Positions 14,701-24,425 are shown, counted from the stretch's first letter. The stretch: 64,000 nt of DNA from Streptomyces lunaelactis (GCF_003054555.1 NZ_CP026304.1:682001-746000), one strand, 5' to 3'. Numbers and translations are program-made. The notes: generated by a model not told the origin, from the letters alone.

Positions 14701-16932
14701 GCGCCCCTGTGCGCCGCGCTGCTGCCGCAGGGCCGCCACCCGCCGGTACAGCTCGACCGCCTCGGCGTGGCGGCCCAGCTGCTCCAGGCAGTGCGCCTCG
14801 TCGTTGCGGCTGGCCAGCGCGTCGGGGTGGTCGGAGCCCAGCACGCGCTCCCGGGCCTGCGCGACCTGTCCGTAGACCGCGAGGGCGTCCGCCCAGCGGC
14901 CCAGCCAGCCGAGCCCCACGGCCACTTCGCGGCGGCTGATGAGGGTGTCGGGGTGCTCGGATCCGAGGACCCGCTCACGCAGCGCGCACACGTCGCGCGA
15001 CTCGACGAGGGCTTCCTCCCAGCGGGCGAGCCGCCCGAGGTTCACGCCGAGACCGTGGCGGGCGCGCAGGGTCTCGGGGTCGGCGGGCCCGTGCACCCGG
15101 GTGCGGTCGTCGACGAGGTCGCGGTAGAGCTCCAGGGCCTCCGCGCTGCGGCCCAGCCGCCCGAGGCTGATGCCGACCTCGTAGCGGGCGGCCAGCGTGT
15201 CGGGGTGGTCGGCTCCCAGCGCCTGGGCGCGCGCGACGGCCACCTCGCGATAGGTCTGCAGGGCCTCCATCCAGCGTCCCAACTGGCCGAGCGCGTACGC
15301 CACTTCGTACCGCGTGACCAGGGTGTCGGGGTGGCCCGCGCCGAGCACGCGGGCGCGCGCGGCGGCGACCTCGTACGCCATCTGGTACGAGTCCTCCAGC
15401 CGGCCCAGCCTGCTGAGGTTGAAGGCGAGGTTGTGGCGGCAGCGCAGTGTGTCGGGGTGCTCGTGCCCCATGGTCCGCTCGCGCGAGTCGAGGACCGACG
15501 CGTACACCTGGTGGGCCTCGAAGTGCCGGCCGAGCTGGCCGAGTACGTACGCCATCTCCTGCCGGGCGGCCAGCGTCTCCGGGTGGTCGGCGCCCATGGT
15601 CCGCTCGCGCCCGTCCACGACCTTGCCGAACTCCCGCAGCGCGTCCGCCGCACGCCCGGTCCTGCTCAGCGTGAAGCCGACCTCGTAGCGGCTGGCGAGG
15701 GTGTCGGGATGGTCGGGGCCGAGGACGTGCTCCCGCTCGACGGCGACCGCGCGGTGCACCTCTCCGGCCTCCTCCCAGCGGCCGAGCCGGCCGAGGCTGA
15801 GACCGGCGTTGTGCCGGCTGGTGAGGACGGCGAGCAGCTCCGGCGGCGGGGTGGGCCGCTCGGGCCGGGACTGGGCCGGTACGAGGGGGCCGCCGCGCGG
15901 ATCGGTGTTCGTCGTCCACTCACTGGTCAGACCCGCGGTGTGGTCGGGCAGGGCGGGCCGCGCGATCGAAGTGCCGGTCGCCTTCTGGCCGGTGGTCATA
16001 CCCCGGGTCCAGGAGGGCAGCCGCGGCTCCCGCGACGGCGGCTGCTCGGGGCGCGGCCCCGGCAGGACCGTGTGCGCCCGGCCCTGGTGCGCGGCGCCCA
16101 TCCGGCGGCGGAGGTCCTTGGCGTCGGCGGGCCGGTCCTCGGGGGTCTTGGCGAGCAGGTCGAGAACGATCCGCTGGAAGAACTCCGGGATCTCGGCGCG
16201 GAGGGTGCGGGGCGGCTCCGGCACCGTGTCGCGGTGTCCGACGAGCACCGCCCAGGCGTCGTCGTGGTCGAAGGGCGGAACGCCGGTGGCGATCTCGTAC
16301 AGCACACAGCCCAGCGAGTAGAGGTCGCTGCGGTGGTCGACATGGTCCCCGCTGATCTGCTCGGGCGACATGTAGTGCGGGGTGCCCATGGCGATGCCGG
16401 TGCCGGTGAGCTTGGAGGTGAAGCCGATGTCGGCGGCGAGGCGGGCGATGCCGAAGTCGCAGATCTTCACCGCGCCGTCGGTGAGCCGCATGATGTTGGC
16501 GGGCTTCAGGTCCCGGTGGACGATGCCCTGTTCATGGGTGTAGGCGAGGGCGTCGGCGACCTGCTCGGCGATGTCGACGACGTCGGCCACCGGCAGGGGG
16601 TGCTGCTTGTTCTCCTCGAGCAGCTGGCTGAGGTTGCGGCCTTCCAGCAGCTCCATGACCAGGTACAGCACGCCCTCGTACTCGCCGAAGTCGTGGACGA
16701 CGGTCACCCCGCGGTGCTGGAGCGCGGCGGCCACCCGCGCCTCGCGCCGAAAGCGCTCCCGCAGTACCCGGGTGAAGGACTGGTCGTGCTGGGCTCCCAT
16801 CGGCTTGAGGCACTTGACCGCGACCCGCCGCCCGAGCGACTCGTCGTGGGCGCGCCACACCTCGCCCATGCCGCCGCGCCCGATGAGTTCGAGCAGCCGG
16901 TACCGGCCTTGGATCAGCCTGGATTCCGCCAT
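14698..16932 (-). CDS. soluble Ser/Thr protein kinase with C-terminal TPR/kinesin-light-chain-type repeats
   Basis: A 744-residue Hanks-type kinase. Residues about 11-275 form the kinase domain: glycine loop IGRGGMGEVWRA, ATP-binding Lys40 in VAVKCLK, catalytic loop HRDLKPANI, Mg-binding CDFGIAR, and the activation segment ending in GTPHYMSPEQ. A Pro/Arg-rich linker (about 280-350) follows, then roughly nine 42-residue repeats containing (D/E)HPDTLxxRxEVxxxLGxLGR, the TPR_10/kinesin-light-chain pattern. There is no transmembrane helix and no PASTA domain, so it should be cytoplasmic, with the repeats serving as a protein-interaction platform. The stop codon lies inside the right end of the adjacent 260-bp repeat element. 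It is closely preceded by the MpaB-like gene on the same strand. Confidence 0.9.
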   Translation of the reverse strand: MAESRLIQGRYRLLELIGRGGMGEVWRAHDESLGRRVAVKCLKPMGAQHDQSFTRVLRERFRREARVAAALQHRGVTVVHDFGEYEGVLYLVMELLEGRNLSQLLEENKQHPLPVADVVDIAEQVADALAYTHEQGIVHRDLKPANIMRLTDGAVKICDFGIARLAADIGFTSKLTGTGIAMGTPHYMSPEQISGDHVDHRSDLYSLGCVLYEIATGVPPFDHDDAWAVLVGHRDTVPEPPRTLRAEIPEFFQRIVLDLLAKTPEDRPADAKDLRRRMGAAHQGRAHTVLPGPRPEQPPSREPRLPSWTRGMTTGQKATGTSIARPALPDHTAGLTSEWTTNTDPRGGPLVPAQSRPERPTPPPELLAVLTSRHNAGLSLGRLGRWEEAGEVHRAVAVEREHVLGPDHPDTLASRYEVGFTLSRTGRAADALREFGKVVDGRERTMGADHPETLAARQEMAYVLGQLGRHFEAHQVYASVLDSRERTMGHEHPDTLRCRHNLAFNLSRLGRLEDSYQMAYEVAAARARVLGAGHPDTLVTRYEVAYALGQLGRWMEALQTYREVAVARAQALGADHPDTLAARYEVGISLGRLGRSAEALELYRDLVDDRTRVHGPADPETLRARHGLGVNLGRLARWEEALVESRDVCALRERVLGSEHPDTLISRREVAVGLGWLGRWADALAVYGQVAQARERVLGSDHPDALASRNDEAHCLEQLGRHAEAVELYRRVAALRQQRGAQGR

Positions 16933-16958
16933 CCCGTGCCGTCGCCCCCGTCGCTTCG

Positions 16959-17855
16959 CTACGCCCTCCCCGGCCCGTCCAGTATGGCCTCCTGTCTGCG
17001 GAGTTTGTACGGGGCCGGGCGCGTGCCGGGGCCGAGTCGCGCCATCGCTTTCAAGATGTGACCTGGCGGGAGTTGCCAGCGCAGACGAGAGGGAATGCAG
17101 CGCAGCAGTCTACCGGTGGCGATGAGCTGATGCGTGACGCGTCCGGGCGCGGGGGCAGCTCTGCCGTACAGCTCATGGGCGTAAGGGGGCAGTGCGTTGT
17201 ACGCGAGGGCGGCCACGCGCCGCCAGAGCAGTTCGCGCGCCGGGAGAAGCAGGGTGGCCACCGGGGGCCGTTGCAGGAAGTCGTCGACCTCGCGAGCCTC
17301 GGGCCCGGCGGCGAGCTCGGGGCGTACCCGGTCGAAATACGCGGCGAGCTGCGCGGTGGTGGCGGGCACATCGGCCGGCTCGAGGCCGACCAGGCGGGCT
17401 GCCTCGCGCTGTTCGGCGAGATAGCGGTCGGCCTGGGCGTCGCTGAGCGGGAAGCCGGAGCGGCGTGCGACGTCAAGATACGAGCCGACCTCGGCGCAGT
17501 GCACCCACAGCAGCAGCTCCGGCTCGTCGACGCCGTACCGCTCCCCCGTCGCGGGGTCGGTCGCCTTGAGGTGGGTGTGAATGCGGCGGACCCGGGCGCC
17601 CGCCTTCTCGGCGGCCTCGGTGGTGCCGTAACTGATGGTGCCGACGAAGTTGGCCGTACGCAGCAGCCGGCCCCAGGCATCCTTCCTGAAGTCGCTGTTC
17701 TGTATGACGCCGCGCACGGCACGGGGGTGCAGCGCCTGGAGGTAGAGGGCGCGCACCCCGGCGACCCACATCATCGGGTCGCCGTGCATCTGCCAGGTGA
17801 CGGAGTCGGGTCCGAAAAGCCCGGGATCCGGGGCCGCGTCGCTCATACCTGGCAC
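16959..17855 (-). CDS. oxygenase MpaB family protein (DUF2236)
   Basis: A 298-residue DUF2236 protein. This family includes the heme oxygenase MpaB of mycophenolate biosynthesis and the latex-clearing protein Lcp. The pattern DPMMWVAGVRALYLQALHPR, SYGTTEAAE, HTHLKATDP and WVHCAEVGSYL is typical of the bacterial members. The GTG start at 17855 is chosen because AAGGAG lies six bases upstream; the frame is open for 29 more codons. Substrate is unknown in this subgroup. It lies 26 bp upstream of the kinase gene on the same strand and may be cotranscribed with it. Confidence 0.8.
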   Translation of the reverse strand: MPGMSDAAPDPGLFGPDSVTWQMHGDPMMWVAGVRALYLQALHPRAVRGVIQNSDFRKDAWGRLLRTANFVGTISYGTTEAAEKAGARVRRIHTHLKATDPATGERYGVDEPELLLWVHCAEVGSYLDVARRSGFPLSDAQADRYLAEQREAARLVGLEPADVPATTAQLAAYFDRVRPELAAGPEAREVDDFLQRPPVATLLLPARELLWRRVAALAYNALPPYAHELYGRAAPAPGRVTHQLIATGRLLRCIPSRLRWQLPPGHILKAMARLGPGTRPAPYKLRRQEAILDGPGRA

Positions 17856-17948
17856 GTGGGACTCCTTGCGCCGCATGTCATCCGGCCCAATCCCCGACCG
17901 GCACGGGTGTCCGGCGGTCTGAGACCGCCGCGTTCGTCGCAACGGGCG

Positions 17949-19012
17949 TCAGGAGCCCATCATCTCGCGGACCAGCGGTGCCACTTTGGTGCCGAACAGC
18001 TCGATGTTGGTCATGAGCGCACTGTGGGACATTCCGTTCATCCCGTACTTCAGATCGAAACGGGTCGCGTCGAGGTCCCTGAGCGTCACCGTGATCTTGC
18101 GGGCCACGGTTTCGGGGGATCCGATGTGCAGCGCGCCGCCCGCGCCGACATCACGCATGAGGCTCTCACGGGTCGGGGTGCGGAAACCGCGCTGCCTGGA
18201 CACGCTTCGAATGGTGGCTTCGAAGGCGGGCAGGAACTCCTCCACCGCCTGCTCGTCGGTGGCGGCGACATGCCCGGGCGCATGGACGCCGACGGGCCGC
18301 TGAGGCTGTCCGAACTTCTCCAGCGCCTGCTGGAACAGCTGTGAGAACGGCGCGAAGCGGGCCGTCTCGCCCCGATGATCGCGAGCATCAGCGAGAACCC
18401 GTACCGGGCGGTCCGGATGACCGACTCGGGGCTGCCGCCGACGCCGACCCAGGTCGGGATCGATCCCGACTCGCTGTGCGGATAGATGGAGAGACCGTCG
18501 AGGGACGCGCGGGTGTTGCCGGACCAGGTGACGGGCTTCTCCTGGAGAAGCTCGGCGAACAGGCTGAGCTTCTCCTCGAACAGTTCCTCGTAGTCGCTCA
18601 GGTCATAGCCGAAGATCGGGAAGGATTCGGTGCTCGACCCCCTGCCGAGGATCACCTCGGCGCGACCTCCGGAAACGGCGTCGAGAGTGGCGTACCGCTG
18701 GAAGACACGGACGGGATCGTCGGAGCTGATCACTGTCACCGCCGAACCGAGGCGGATGTGCGATGTGCGCGCCGCGATGGCCGCGAGCACGACGTCGGCA
18801 GCCGAGAGCGGCATCGTGTCGGTGTGGTGCTCACCGATGCCGAAGTGGTCCAGGCCGACCCGGTCGGCAAGGACGCCTTCCTCGACCAGATGGCGGATGG
18901 TCTGACCGTGCGAGAGCGGCTTGCCTTCGGCGTCGTTCGTCACATCACCGAACGTGTCCAGCCCGAGCGTGATGTCTGCCCCACCGGTTTGACCGATCGA
19001 AGGGTTGGTCAT
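17949..19012 (-). pseudogene. LLM-class (luciferase-like) flavin oxidoreductase, frameshifted
   Basis: Read in two frames this is a complete bacterial-luciferase-like FMN monooxygenase. The first ~214 codons run from the ATG at 19012 (ribosome binding site GAGGAG) through LGLDTFGDV, DHFGIGEHHTD, EVILGRGSSTE and TWVGVGGSPESV to MLAIIG; then the frame breaks at the run of four C (18370-18373 on the plus strand). Restoring one base gives GETARFAPFSQLFQQALEKF and continues to VAPLVREMMGS, stop at 17949. The break is a single-base deletion in a homopolymer, so a sequencing or assembly error is possible. If real, the enzyme loses its C-terminal third. Confidence 0.85.
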
Positions 19013-19157
19013 GGCGTACTCCTCGGATCTTGTGATGCGAGCGTCCTCGAGCGCGCGGTTGAGAACATGCCTCGGTCGGCAGAACCACAGTCCACACCGT
19101 CTCCTGAAAAATGTCGACTGCCTGTGAGTGCACGGCCAAAGCGTCGTCGAGCCGGCC

Positions 19158-19530
19158 TCAGGCGCAGGGCAGCCGTTCGGCGACAGCCTTCCCGTAGGAC
19201 TCGACGAATGCCTTGAGGGCGTCGATGTCGCCCTTGCGTCCGTCCCGGTAGACGCTCTCCACGACCACGGAGAACGTCTGCGCCCTCCACTTCTCGCTCC
19301 GGCAGGGGACGACCGTCGCGGCCCCCTGATCCCAGTAGGCGACCTTCCCGCCGTCCGCCGCGTGCTCGCCGCCACGGCCGCGCCGGTCTGGCCGAGCTCC
19401 TTGCCGAGCGGCAGCAGCGGCTCGAGCAGCTCGCTGTCGACGGGAGTTCCGCACAGCGACGTGGGCACGGCGTAGTCCCGCTCGTCGCCCGCGCACGCGA
19501 CGAGCGCGGGCAGGAGCGGGACGAGATCCC
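19158..19530 (-). pseudogene. remnant of a small lipoprotein gene
   Basis: The minus strand reads LLPALVACAGDERDYAVPTS (a lipobox LVAC followed by a mature N-terminus), then LCGTPVDSELLEPLLPLGKE; after a one-base loss near 19370 it resumes with GGKVAYWDQGAATVVPCRSE and ends AERLPCA. There is no start codon: the frame begins right after the stop of the ABM gene at about 19530, so the signal peptide has been cut off at that junction. It looks like a secreted lipoprotein with two or more Cys that has been truncated and frameshifted. Confidence 0.65.
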
Positions 19531-19534
19531 CAGG

Positions 19535-20506
19535 TCAGGGCAGCGTCCAGATCTGGGTCGTCACGACGTAGAAGACGACGCCCCAGAACACGGTCACCGC
19601 GGCGACGATGCCGAGGCCGACGAGGTTGGACTTCGCCGCCGGTTCGCCCGGTGACGGCCGCAGCCACCGCTTGAGCAGCCGGTTCACGTAGTAGGGCATC
19701 GTGAAGAAGCTCATGATGAAGCTCGAAAACAGGTTGCCCACAAGCAGCCCGAGCCAGAGCGGCATCTCCAGCGGCGACAGGGCGAGCGTCAGCAGCACAA
19801 CGGTCGGGTACAAGCCAACCCAGACCGCGATGGCGGTTTTGGTCTCCGAGGGGGGCGGCGCTTCCTTGCCGTTCTCTTCGAAGGCGAACCAGCTGCCGAA
19901 CGAGTTGTCGATGGTGCGCAGTTTGAAGTCGTTGAACTTCTCACCTTCAGTGAGAACTTCCTGCCGCTTGGTCGACGCCAGCCAGGCATCGAGGTGCTCG
20001 GCGTTGTCGAATCGGTACAGCGTGGTCCATTCGTCCTGAAGTCCCTCGATCGGGCGGAAGAGCTCGGTTCCGCGAAAACCTTCGAAGTTGCTTTCCTCCT
20101 GGCTCATGTGGCGCTGCCAGTCGAGAAAGTCGTCAACGTGGTTCGGGTGGACGCGGTGAGTAACCACAACGGTCACGAGCGGATCCTTTGGCTGTGTTCC
20201 GCCGCTGACCACCTGCTGGGTTGCGGGGCCGTCGAAGTATTTTCTGCCAGTATCGAGAAGACCCTGCCTGGTGGCGCTGTTGATCCATGCTTGCAGATGG
20301 GCTATCGAGTCGAATCGGTATATGACGACCCAGTCGGGTTGCAGGGACGTCGGCGGGGAGTTCTCGGCACCCAGGAACCCGGGATAGTCGGCGGCAGCGG
20401 CGTTGACGTTCTCCTGCCACGTTTCGTACTCCCGTTCCAGCCCGCGCCGAATCCTCTGGCCGATGATTGCCGTCGCCGCGTTTCCTTCGAGCTTTTCGGT
20501 GTCCAT
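19535..20506 (-). CDS. tandem ABM-domain protein with C-terminal membrane anchor
   Basis: A 323-residue protein with two antibiotic-biosynthesis-monooxygenase (ABM) ferredoxin-like domains (about residues 14-95 and 110-200, each with a YRFD-x-x-x-HL(Q/D)AW motif) followed by three hydrophobic segments (around 225-245, 250-270, 295-317) that should anchor it in the membrane. ABM domains act in cofactor-free oxygenation and heme or quinone chemistry. The gene starts only four bases after the molybdenum hydroxylase large subunit ends, so it is the last gene of that operon; the pairing suggests a membrane partner for hydroxylase electron transfer or further oxidation (inference). The 3' end abuts a deletion scar. 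Confidence 0.8.
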   Translation of the reverse strand: MDTEKLEGNAATAIIGQRIRRGLEREYETWQENVNAAAADYPGFLGAENSPPTSLQPDWVVIYRFDSIAHLQAWINSATRQGLLDTGRKYFDGPATQQVVSGGTQPKDPLVTVVVTHRVHPNHVDDFLDWQRHMSQEESNFEGFRGTELFRPIEGLQDEWTTLYRFDNAEHLDAWLASTKRQEVLTEGEKFNDFKLRTIDNSFGSWFAFEENGKEAPPPSETKTAIAVWVGLYPTVVLLTLALSPLEMPLWLGLLVGNLFSSFIMSFFTMPYYVNRLLKRWLRPSPGEPAAKSNLVGLGIVAAVTVFWGVVFYVVTTQIWTLP

Positions 20507-20510
20507 TTGC

Positions 20511-23234
20511 TCAGGCCGTCGTCGGTGCCGACTGCTTTTCGTTGAGCCGGCCGTAGATTCGTTCTGGAGTCAGGGGCAGCGCACGGTAGCGGACACCCGT
20601 GGCGTCGTGAAGCGCATTCGCCAACGCGGGGGCCACCGGGTTGATACAGCATTCCGCCATCCCCTTCGACCGCATGGGGCCAACGGAATCCGACGAGTCC
20701 ACCAGGAGCACATCGGTGCGGGGGGTATCGGCGTAGGTGGGGATGCGGTAGTTGCGGAAGTTCGGGTTGACCATGACACCGTTCGCGTCGACGTGGAAGT
20801 TCTCGGTCAACGTGAAGCCGATTCCCTGGGCGACGCCGCCTTCTACCTGTCCCCGGACTTGCGCGGGGTTGATGACCACGCCGGCATCGGTCGCCTGGAC
20901 GCTGTAAAGGATACGGATCTCGCCCGTCACCCGATGGACGGCGATACGGAACCCCTGCGTATTGGAGACGACGCTTCGGGGCGAGCCGTAGGCCTTGCGG
21001 GCGGCGGTGAACCGAATTCCACGCGCTCGGGCCAGTGCGACGAGCTCGGCCAGCGACACGCGCTGGTCGCCGCAGACGACATCCCCGTCGTCCATCGAGC
21101 ACATCACGAGATGAACACCCGTGTGCGCGGCGGCGAACTCCAGGATGCGGTCGCGCACGGCATTGGCCGCTCGGAGCACCGCGTTGCCCGACACGAAAAG
21201 GCCCGCACTCGCAAAGGCGCCGGTGTCAAATCCCGTGCGGTCGGTGTCGGACTGCACCAGGCGAATCCGCGACGGCGTCGTGCCCAGCTGGTTGGCCGCG
21301 ATCTGGACATGCGCGGTCGACGTACCCTCGCCGAATTCGACCGTTCCGACGGCCAACTCGTACACGAGGTCGTCGCCGAGCGTGACCCAGGCCTCGGAGA
21401 TGTGTTCGGTCGGGGGCGCGGTCTCGTGCAAGGAACTCGCGACGCCGGCACCGACCAGCCACCCGGGGCCGGGGGACGGCTCATCGGCTGTACGGGCCAT
21501 GGCGCCGGCCACGAGATCGATGCACTTCGCGAGGCCGTCCTCGGTGAACACTACGTCGTCGGGGCCGTCGTGCATGGCGATGAGCCGATCACCCGGTCGC
21601 ACGATGTTGCGTCTTCGCAGTGCGAGCGGATCGATGTGCAAGGCGCGTGCCAGTTCGTCCATCGCCGATTCCACGGCGAACGCCGGTTGCGTCATCCCGT
21701 AACCGCGCAGTGCCCCGCTCGGAACGGTGTTCGTGTAGACGGAGAACGCGTCGTACTTCTTGTTGGGGCAGCGGTAGATCATGACGGCGGCACCGCCCGC
21801 ATACAGCGTTTCGCCGCCGTGGTTGCCGTAAGCACCCGTGTTCGACACATTGCGGACCTGGAACGCCGTGAGCGTTCCGTCCGCCTTCGCGCCGAGCTTG
21901 ACCGTCAACGCCATCGGATGCCGTGGCGAAGCCGTGGTGAATTCCTCCTCGCGGGTGTACTCGAAGCAGACGGGCAGGCCGGTGTCCAGGGTGGCGAGCG
22001 CGACCAGATCCTCCGAGATCACTTCCTGTTTGCCGCCGAATCCCCCGCCAACGCGTTTGCAGAACACGCGGAGTTGGTCCGGGCGCAGCGCGAACAGATA
22101 GGCGAGTTTGACTTTTGCGATCGACGGCGACTGCGAACTGGTGCGGACGTTCAGGCGACCGTTTTCCATCCAGGCGATCGAGCCGTGCGTCTCGAGGTGC
22201 GCGTGTTGCACTCGCGGTGAGAAGTACGTGCCTTCGTGGATCACGTCGGCTTCGGTGAACCCCGCGTCGACATCACCGATGTGTGAATGGATCTCGACCA
22301 GGATGTTGTGGACGGGATCGCGGGCGAACGGATCGTGCTCGGCGCCGTGCAGCTGTGGCGCCCCCTCGGCCATTGCCTCTTCGGGTTCGAACACTGCCGG
22401 CAGTACCTCGTATTCGACGACGACCCGTCGGCAGCCCTCTTCCGCCGCCCCGACCGTGTCGGCCAGGACCGCGACGACGCGTTGGCCGACGAAGCGGACC
22501 GTGTTGTCGAGGATGAAGGTGTCGTCCGGATCGACAAGATGGTCGGTGTGGATCGCCGTGGTGAAACGCTTGCGCGGCACATCTTCCCAGGTGTAGACCC
22601 GATGCACGCCGGGAACTGCGAGTGCGGCGGTCTTGTCGATCGAGACGATCCGGGCGTGCGCATGTGGTGAGTGCAGCACCTTGAGGTGCAGCATGCCTTC
22701 GAGGTGGGTGTCCATCGTGAACTCGGCGCGACCGGTTACCACGTCGTTGGCTGCCGGCGCACTGACGCTCGTCCCGACGGCCTTTCCTGGCGCGGCTGTC
22801 TCCACGCCGGCGACGCCCTTCACGGCATCCTCGATCTCTCGATAGCCGGTGCAGCGGCAGAGGTTGCCCTTCAATGCCTGTGGCAGGTCCTCTTTCTGGG
22901 CCTCGGTGAATGTCGTCGCGGTCATGATCATCCCTGCGGTGCAGAAACCGCATTGGAACCCCGGGGCGTCGCGGAACCGTCGCTGCATCGGATGCAGGCT
23001 GCCGGGTGAACCGATGCCTTCGATCGTGGTCACCTCACGACCGTCCGCGCGGAACGCAGGGGTGATGCAACTGTGGACCGGATCGCTGTCCAACCACACC
23101 GTGCATGCGCCGCAATCGCCCGCGTCGCACCCCTTCTTGACGCCGTAGTGGCCGAGTGAGCGGAGGAAAGTGCGCAAGCACTGGCCGGGGTCCGGTTCTT
23201 CGTCGAAGCTCTTGCCGTTCACGATGTAGGTCAT
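20511..23234 (-). CDS. molybdenum hydroxylase, fused [2Fe-2S] and molybdopterin subunits
   Basis: A 907-residue xanthine-dehydrogenase-family protein in which the small iron-sulfur subunit and the large molybdenum subunit are one chain. Residues 1-155 carry the plant-type cluster motif with Cys36, Cys41 and Cys44 (GCDAGDCGAC) and the second cluster motifs QCGFCTAGM and CRCTGY. From about 185 on come the aldehyde oxidase/xanthine dehydrogenase domains, with VGGGFGGKQ and RGYGMTQPAFAVES in the molybdopterin domain. It would hydroxylate a heteroaromatic, purine or aldehyde substrate. Its start overlaps the FAD subunit stop by four bases (ATGA), so the two are translationally coupled. Two separate polypeptides instead of three is unusual but seen in other actinomycetes. 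Confidence 0.88.
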   Translation of the reverse strand: MTYIVNGKSFDEEPDPGQCLRTFLRSLGHYGVKKGCDAGDCGACTVWLDSDPVHSCITPAFRADGREVTTIEGIGSPGSLHPMQRRFRDAPGFQCGFCTAGMIMTATTFTEAQKEDLPQALKGNLCRCTGYREIEDAVKGVAGVETAAPGKAVGTSVSAPAANDVVTGRAEFTMDTHLEGMLHLKVLHSPHAHARIVSIDKTAALAVPGVHRVYTWEDVPRKRFTTAIHTDHLVDPDDTFILDNTVRFVGQRVVAVLADTVGAAEEGCRRVVVEYEVLPAVFEPEEAMAEGAPQLHGAEHDPFARDPVHNILVEIHSHIGDVDAGFTEADVIHEGTYFSPRVQHAHLETHGSIAWMENGRLNVRTSSQSPSIAKVKLAYLFALRPDQLRVFCKRVGGGFGGKQEVISEDLVALATLDTGLPVCFEYTREEEFTTASPRHPMALTVKLGAKADGTLTAFQVRNVSNTGAYGNHGGETLYAGGAAVMIYRCPNKKYDAFSVYTNTVPSGALRGYGMTQPAFAVESAMDELARALHIDPLALRRRNIVRPGDRLIAMHDGPDDVVFTEDGLAKCIDLVAGAMARTADEPSPGPGWLVGAGVASSLHETAPPTEHISEAWVTLGDDLVYELAVGTVEFGEGTSTAHVQIAANQLGTTPSRIRLVQSDTDRTGFDTGAFASAGLFVSGNAVLRAANAVRDRILEFAAAHTGVHLVMCSMDDGDVVCGDQRVSLAELVALARARGIRFTAARKAYGSPRSVVSNTQGFRIAVHRVTGEIRILYSVQATDAGVVINPAQVRGQVEGGVAQGIGFTLTENFHVDANGVMVNPNFRNYRIPTYADTPRTDVLLVDSSDSVGPMRSKGMAECCINPVAPALANALHDATGVRYRALPLTPERIYGRLNEKQSAPTTA

Positions 23235-24058
23235 GTCGGGCCCCCATCCATGAGTTCGCGACGAATCTCTTCGGCGAAGTGCTTCGTCAGGTGGCGACGG
23301 TGGTCAGGGGTCCCGTTGGGATCGGCGAACCAGACGCCGGCGGGGATGACGTCGATGCTCTGCTGCAGGGTCCGCGCATCGGGCATGGTGTCGAAGGCAA
23401 GGCGCACGGGCCGTGTGGTGCCGGCTGTGACGGTGAGCAGCAGGTCGCTCATTCCTGGCGTTTGAGTACCGATGAGAAATACCGTCGAACGGCCGAGGCG
23501 GGTCAGCGTGAAGCGGCGGTGCGCGGTGCGTTTCCTCAGGGCACGCGCCGAAATGTCGATGCGGCGCAAGATTTCCCCGGGAGTAAGAATGTTCCGATTG
23601 TCGCCGGTCACGAAGTCGAGGGCATCGACGGTGCGCGCGGACCCGTCAGGAGCCCACAGCTCATACTGTGCCTCGAGTGCGACCGTCAGCGTGATCATTG
23701 GGCCGGCAGGCAAAGACATGCAGATATTGCCGCCGACGGTCGCCGAGTTCCAGACTTTGAACGAGGACAAGAACGCCTCGCAGCTCTTCACGAAAAGGGT
23801 ACCCGCGATCCAATCACCTGGCAGCGCAACGGCATACAGGTCGCGGACGGTGCACGTTGCGCCGATTTCGAGGCCCGCGTCGCTCGGGACGAGGGGATCC
23901 CAACGCAACGCTGTCAGGTCGATCAGGCGGCGCAGGCTTGGCTGCTCCGAGGAGAACAGCCACGTTCCACCTGCGAGCCAGGCGTCGCCTTCGCGCCAGT
24001 TCACGCCGGGCCGATCGGACGGTCGCCGGATGACTTCGGTGATGGTGTTGAGGTCCAT
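23231..24058 (-). CDS. molybdenum hydroxylase FAD-binding subunit
   Basis: A 275-residue FAD-binding medium subunit of a xanthine dehydrogenase-type enzyme (FAD_binding_5 plus CO_deh_flav_C). Diagnostic stretches are the first FAD contact LAGGTWLFSSEQP and the second, WNSATVGGNICMSLPAGPMI. It passes electrons from the [2Fe-2S] clusters of the following subunit to NAD+ or another acceptor. It is the first gene of a three-gene operon (FAD subunit, fused FeS/Mo subunit, ABM membrane protein), divergent from a wrecked TetR gene that probably once controlled it. Confidence 0.87.
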   Translation of the reverse strand: MDLNTITEVIRRPSDRPGVNWREGDAWLAGGTWLFSSEQPSLRRLIDLTALRWDPLVPSDAGLEIGATCTVRDLYAVALPGDWIAGTLFVKSCEAFLSSFKVWNSATVGGNICMSLPAGPMITLTVALEAQYELWAPDGSARTVDALDFVTGDNRNILTPGEILRRIDISARALRKRTAHRRFTLTRLGRSTVFLIGTQTPGMSDLLLTVTAGTTRPVRLAFDTMPDARTLQQSIDVIPAGVWFADPNGTPDHRRHLTKHFAEEIRRELMDGGPT

Positions 24059-24245
24059 GGGAACTGATCTCCCTCACGACGACAATCGTGCGGCGGACCG
24101 CCTACCGAACTCGATCAACCAGCGTGTGGCTCCGCGCGCGTTCGTGGCAACGCCAGGCACCTCCCCGATCTTGTTGTCGCAGGTCGGGCTGTGAACATCC
24201 TATTTCGATTGCGGACATTCGGCTCGATAGCACTCGTCGAAAGTC

Positions 24246-24425
24246 GACGGGTCACGATGCGCGCTGTGAGCGGCAGAACCTCGAGCGACGGAATCGAATT
24301 CTGGCCGCTGCGGTCGAACTGCTCGCGGAAGGACCGGGGGGCACAGAGATTCCTTCAACGATATCGCAGAACGGGCCGGCGTCGCCAAGTCACGCCAAGT
24401 CAGGGCTTCGGCGTGAAGTCGTGAT
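24246..24425 (+). pseudogene. TetR-family regulator, N-terminal remnant
   Basis: The plus strand encodes the start of a TetR DNA-binding domain: ERQNLERRNRILAAAVELLA then EGPGGT in one frame, and, after a one-base shift near 24350, SFNDIAERAGVAKSRQVRA in another, which is helix-turn-helix helices 2-3. Homology ends around 24425, fifty bases before an ISAs1-family element. The gene was divergent from the molybdenum hydroxylase operon, the usual place for its local repressor. Confidence 0.75.

Noticed and set aside
14383..17061. 892-codon plus-strand open frame
   Set aside because: It is the antisense shadow of the protein kinase and its TPR repeats; the repeats keep the opposite strand open. 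The minus-strand product has all kinase motifs.
19535..20506. Antibiotic biosynthesis gene cluster because of ABM domains
   Set aside because: The ABM protein is in a molybdenum hydroxylase operon; no PKS, NRPS, terpene or other core biosynthetic gene is present in the window.
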